From Rikenellaceae bacterium (GTDB lineage: Bacteria; Bacteroidota; Bacteroidia; Bacteroidales; Rikenellaceae), in NCBI GenBank assembly GCA_020859875.1, contig JAJBVJ010000283.1, forward strand, positions 1 to 8,437: a stretch of DNA of 8,437 bases, written 5' to 3'. Shown in pieces: positions 6,835 to 8,437 of the stretch. Every line of letters starts with the position of its first letter. Within the stretch, counting starts at the first letter, position 1. Under the pieces are notes generated by a model. The model worked only from the letters and a program-made list of their open reading frames with translations, ran no database searches and was not told the origin of the DNA. The translations under genes and the position numbers were made by a program.

Positions 6835-7410
6835 ATGGTCAATATAGTGTTGTTCGGCGCCCCCGGGGCAGGGAAAGGTACGCAGGCGGAAAGGTTGGTC
6901 GATAAATACGGATTCAGCCATATTTCGACGGGAGCCGTAATTCGTGAAGAGATAGCGGGCGGAACCCCGCTGGGGCGGAGCATGGAAGAATATATAGCAC
7001 GGGGCGAGCTCGCTCCGGACGCGCTTGTAATCGGGATGGTGGCCGAATATATGGAGAAGCACAGGGACGGTGCGGGAAATATATTCGACGGTTTTCCCCG
7101 CACGGTCGCCCAGGCGGAACATTTCGACGTGATGATGTCCAACCAGGGTACCCCCGTCGATTGCATGCTCTCGCTCGAAGTTCCCGAGGAGCTCCTCATA
7201 GAGAGAATTCTTCGAAGGGGTAAGGAGAGCGGCCGCGCCGACGACTCGAACGTCGGGGTGATCCGCAACCGCATAGAGATATACAATCGTGTTACCGCCG
7301 TAGTGGGAGGTTATTATAAGGCACAGGACAAACTCATTCCTGTCGACGGTACGGGCACGGTGGAAGAGATTTTCGAGAGGATATGCGCGATAGTGGATAG
7401 ATATATTTAA
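6835..7410 (+). CDS. adk: adenylate kinase (short, LID-less form)
   Basis: Adenylate kinase interconverts ATP + AMP and 2 ADP in the cytoplasm. The protein has 191 residues, so it is the short form with a small loop in place of the inserted LID domain. Visible motifs are the P-loop GAPGAGKGTQ (8-17), the AMP-site block STGAVIREEI (31-40), FDGFPRT (84-90, R89) and RRGKESGRADD (127-137), followed by the IRNRIEIYN helix that supplies phosphate-binding arginines. The AMP-site block usually reads STGD; here the Asp is Ala (A34). All other catalytic residues I can judge are present. The gene has its own consensus promoter and ends at a strong palindromic terminator, so it is a single-gene unit. The ATG at 6835 places the P-loop at the usual distance from the N-terminus. 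Confidence 0.97.
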   Translation: MVNIVLFGAPGAGKGTQAERLVDKYGFSHISTGAVIREEIAGGTPLGRSMEEYIARGELAPDALVIGMVAEYMEKHRDGAGNIFDGFPRTVAQAEHFDVMMSNQGTPVDCMLSLEVPEELLIERILRRGKESGRADDSNVGVIRNRIEIYNRVTAVVGGYYKAQDKLIPVDGTGTVEEIFERICAIVDRYI

Positions 7411-7422
7411 ATACTTATTCCT

Positions 7423-7466
7423 AAATGTATAAAGCCCGGCAAATATTTGCCGGGCTTTATACATTT
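7423..7466. terminator. 44-bp perfect palindrome, bidirectional terminator after adk
   Basis: The two 22-nt halves (7423-7444 and 7445-7466) are exact reverse complements. The core is AAAGCCCGGC ... GCCGGGCTTT with an AAATATTT centre. On either strand the GC-rich stem is followed by TTTATACATTT, so it can act as an intrinsic terminator in both directions. It starts 12 bp after the adk stop. Confidence 0.9.
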
Positions 7467-7486
7467 CGGTAGTTTATGTATCTTGC
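7456..7486 (+). promoter_or_regulatory. candidate promoter of the beta-barrel gene
   Basis: TTTA (7456-7459), a 19-nt spacer and TATCTTGC (7479-7486) resemble TTTG-N19-TAnnTTTG; the second box looks like TATCTTTG with one T missing. Its upstream box lies inside the right arm of the adk terminator. The predicted start is near 7491, about 60 nt before the ATG. Confidence 0.45.
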
Positions 7487-7489
7487 CTT

Positions 7490-7521
7490 TAACGAGGCAT
7501 TCCGACCCGATGTCTTCGTTA
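7490..7521 (+). other. 5' leader hairpin of the beta-barrel mRNA
   Basis: TAACGAGGCAT (7490-7500) pairs with ATGTCTTCGTTA (7510-7521): 11 base pairs with one G-U pair, one bulged T (7513) and a 9-nt loop. It begins almost exactly at the predicted transcript start, so the mRNA would carry a stem-loop at its 5' end. By analogy with ompA-type leaders this could stabilise the message; that role is inferred. Confidence 0.45.
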
Positions 7522-7549
7522 GCCAATACTAACTCAAAACCCATTAATT

Positions 7550-8137
7550 ATGAAAAAACTACTACTTGTTTTGGTGAGCCTTTCGGCATTGAGTATTGTA
7601 ACTGTCAACGCCCAGAAAAAGCCTGTGGAATTTGGCGTGCGGGCCGGGTTGAATATTTCGAACTTTTGGGACCATGACTATGAAACGAGCGTTCTCTTAG
7701 GCGCCAATGCAGGTGTTTTCATGGATATTAAAATCGTGAATAATTTTTATATCCAGCCGGGATTATCATATTCGCGTAAAGGGGCCCGATTTAAAGGAAA
7801 TTACGGAAATACATTTGATTGCAAACTGGAATACATAGATATGCCTATTTTGGCGGGGTATATTTTTGAATTCCCCAAAATCTCGCTCGATATTCATTCG
7901 GGATTTTTTCTGGCCTATGGAGTGGCGGGAAGCTACTCAAACGGTATATCGGGATCGCCCTTTAAAGACCCTTTCAATAGATTCGACATGGGTCTTTCGG
8001 AAGGCGTGGCCGTGGGGTTTAACGATTTTTACATCGGGATCTTATGCCACCTCGGATTGATGGATATCGGATCGTCCCGGTATTACGATGTTTTCAGTAA
8101 TGCAACCGTTTCTTTCAACGTTGCCTACCGTTTTTAG
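7550..8137 (+). CDS. secreted outer-membrane beta-barrel (porin-family) protein
   Basis: The product has 195 residues. It starts with a Sec signal peptide: MKK, a hydrophobic stretch at 4-19, and probable cleavage after VNA (residue 21) before QKK. The mature part opens with VEFGVRAGLNISNFW, the typical first strand of the small Bacteroidota outer-membrane beta-barrel families (PF13568-like). It continues as alternating strands with aromatic girdles (FYIQPGLSYSRKGARF, LEYIDMPILAGYIFEF, FNDFYIGILCHLGLMDI) and ends in FNVAYRF, with the C-terminal Phe expected for outer-membrane insertion. About eight strands fit the length. Substrate or partner is unknown. Its coding sequence has visibly more A/T-ending codons than its neighbours, which may mean weaker expression bias or later arrival. 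It stands alone between the adk terminator and the rpsF promoter. Confidence 0.85.
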   Translation: MKKLLLVLVSLSALSIVTVNAQKKPVEFGVRAGLNISNFWDHDYETSVLLGANAGVFMDIKIVNNFYIQPGLSYSRKGARFKGNYGNTFDCKLEYIDMPILAGYIFEFPKISLDIHSGFFLAYGVAGSYSNGISGSPFKDPFNRFDMGLSEGVAVGFNDFYIGILCHLGLMDIGSSRYYDVFSNATVSFNVAYRF

Positions 8138-8177
8138 TACATACAGTAATATCGACCTGCATTAACCTTTTCCGGTT

Positions 8178-8208
8178 TTTGTTCTTATTAGTATTATTCC
8201 TATCTTTG
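8178..8208 (+). promoter_or_regulatory. promoter of the rpsF operon
   Basis: TTTG (8178-8181), exactly 19 nt, then TATCTTTG (8201-8208) is a perfect match to the Bacteroidota housekeeping consensus, as expected for a ribosomal protein operon. The start would be near 8213, about 33 nt before the rpsF ATG. Confidence 0.85.
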
Positions 8209-8211
8209 CGG

Positions 8212-8224
8212 TCGCATTTTGCGA
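8212..8224 (+). other. rpsF leader hairpin
   Basis: TCGCA (8212-8216) and TGCGA (8220-8224) form a perfect stem with a TTT loop; a G-U pair (8211/8225) could extend it. It sits at the predicted 5' end of the message. It does not show the CCG-containing bulge of the described S6:S18 autoregulatory element, so I do not call it that. Confidence 0.4.
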
Positions 8225-8245
8225 TTAATATCTAATTAACTGTTT

Positions 8246-8437
8246 ATGAACAATTACGAAACCGTTTTCATTGCCACTCCCGTGCTTTCCGATGCGCAGG
8301 CCCAGGAGGTTTACGGCAAATTCCAGGGTGTTATCACCGAGAACGGCGGTCAGATCGTGAACAAGGAGGACTGGGGTTTGAAAAAACTCGCCTACCCGAT
8401 CCAGAAAAAGACCACCGGATTTTACTTCTTTATCGAA
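8246..8437 (+). CDS. rpsF: 30S ribosomal protein S6 (5' part, cut by window end)
   Basis: Translation from the ATG at 8246 gives 64 residues, still open at the window edge. It begins MNNYETVFIATPVLSDAQAQ and continues through GGQIVNKEDWGLKKLAYPIQKK and TTGFYFFIE. These are the hallmark S6 segments: the YETVFI first strand, the W-G-x-(K/R)-x-L-A-Y-P-I motif and the following strand. S6 binds S18 and 16S rRNA in the small-subunit platform. About half of the usual 110-130 residues are present. rpsR and rplI are expected downstream but lie outside the window. Confidence 0.96.
   Translation, partial: MNNYETVFIATPVLSDAQAQEVYGKFQGVITENGGQIVNKEDWGLKKLAYPIQKKTTGFYFFIE

Noticed and set aside
8164..8180. 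AACC/GGTT hairpin plus T run after the beta-barrel gene as a terminator
   Set aside because: The stem is only 4 bp and AT-containing, and the T run is the upstream box of the rpsF promoter; too weak to call.
8201..8245. S6:S18-binding autoregulatory leader before rpsF
   Set aside because: The conserved CCG-containing element of the described motif is not visible; only a simple hairpin is present.
1..8437. CRISPR, tRNA/rRNA, insertion sequences, prophage or defence system
   Set aside because: No spaced direct repeats, tRNA-like folds, transposase, integrase or defence domains were seen; every sizeable frame on the coding strand is a core gene or the single beta-barrel protein.

Overview
This window looks like an ordinary chromosomal housekeeping region of a GC-rich member of the Bacteroidota. 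A Rikenellaceae/Alistipes-type genome is my guess, with low confidence. Three things point to the phylum. Spacers carry the Bacteroidota sigma factor signature (TTTG, about 19-21 nt, then TAnnTTTG). Shine-Dalgarno sequences are essentially absent. The proteins have Bacteroidota flavour: a short adenylate kinase, a porin-family beta-barrel ending in Phe, and a DnaB with a Gly-rich tail.

Layout. 1-144: a possible end of an unseen upstream gene, a 12-bp palindrome and a hairpin. 145-621 (+): YbaK-type aminoacyl-tRNA deacylase, convergent with and only 2 bp from the next gene. 624-2146 (-): YifB/ComM-like Mg-chelatase family AAA+ ATPase, split by an apparent 1-nt deletion at 1894/1895. 2208-3782 (-): replicative helicase DnaB. 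3853-5661 (-): YgiQ radical SAM protein. 5664-6701 (-): thiamine-monophosphate kinase ThiL. A 133-bp divergent promoter region follows. 6835-7410 (+): adenylate kinase, closed by a 44-bp perfect palindromic terminator. 7550-8137 (+): secreted outer-membrane beta-barrel protein. 8246-8437 (+): the first 64 codons of ribosomal protein S6, cut by the window edge.

The minus-strand genes thiL-ygiQ-dnaB-yifB all run the same way with short gaps (2, 70 and 61 bp). thiL and ygiQ are almost certainly cotranscribed from a promoter that overlaps the adk promoter back to back. dnaB has its own good promoter match just after the ygiQ stop. On the plus strand, adk, the beta-barrel gene and rpsF each have their own promoter match. 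Each of the three leaders can fold a hairpin; in the beta-barrel and rpsF leaders it lies at or very near the predicted 5' end.

I found no mobile element, CRISPR array, tRNA/rRNA, phage or defence gene, and no evidence of a new multi-gene system. The points most worth a second look are the yifB frameshift, the SSB-like C-terminal tip of DnaB, the overlapping thiL/adk promoters and the leader hairpins.
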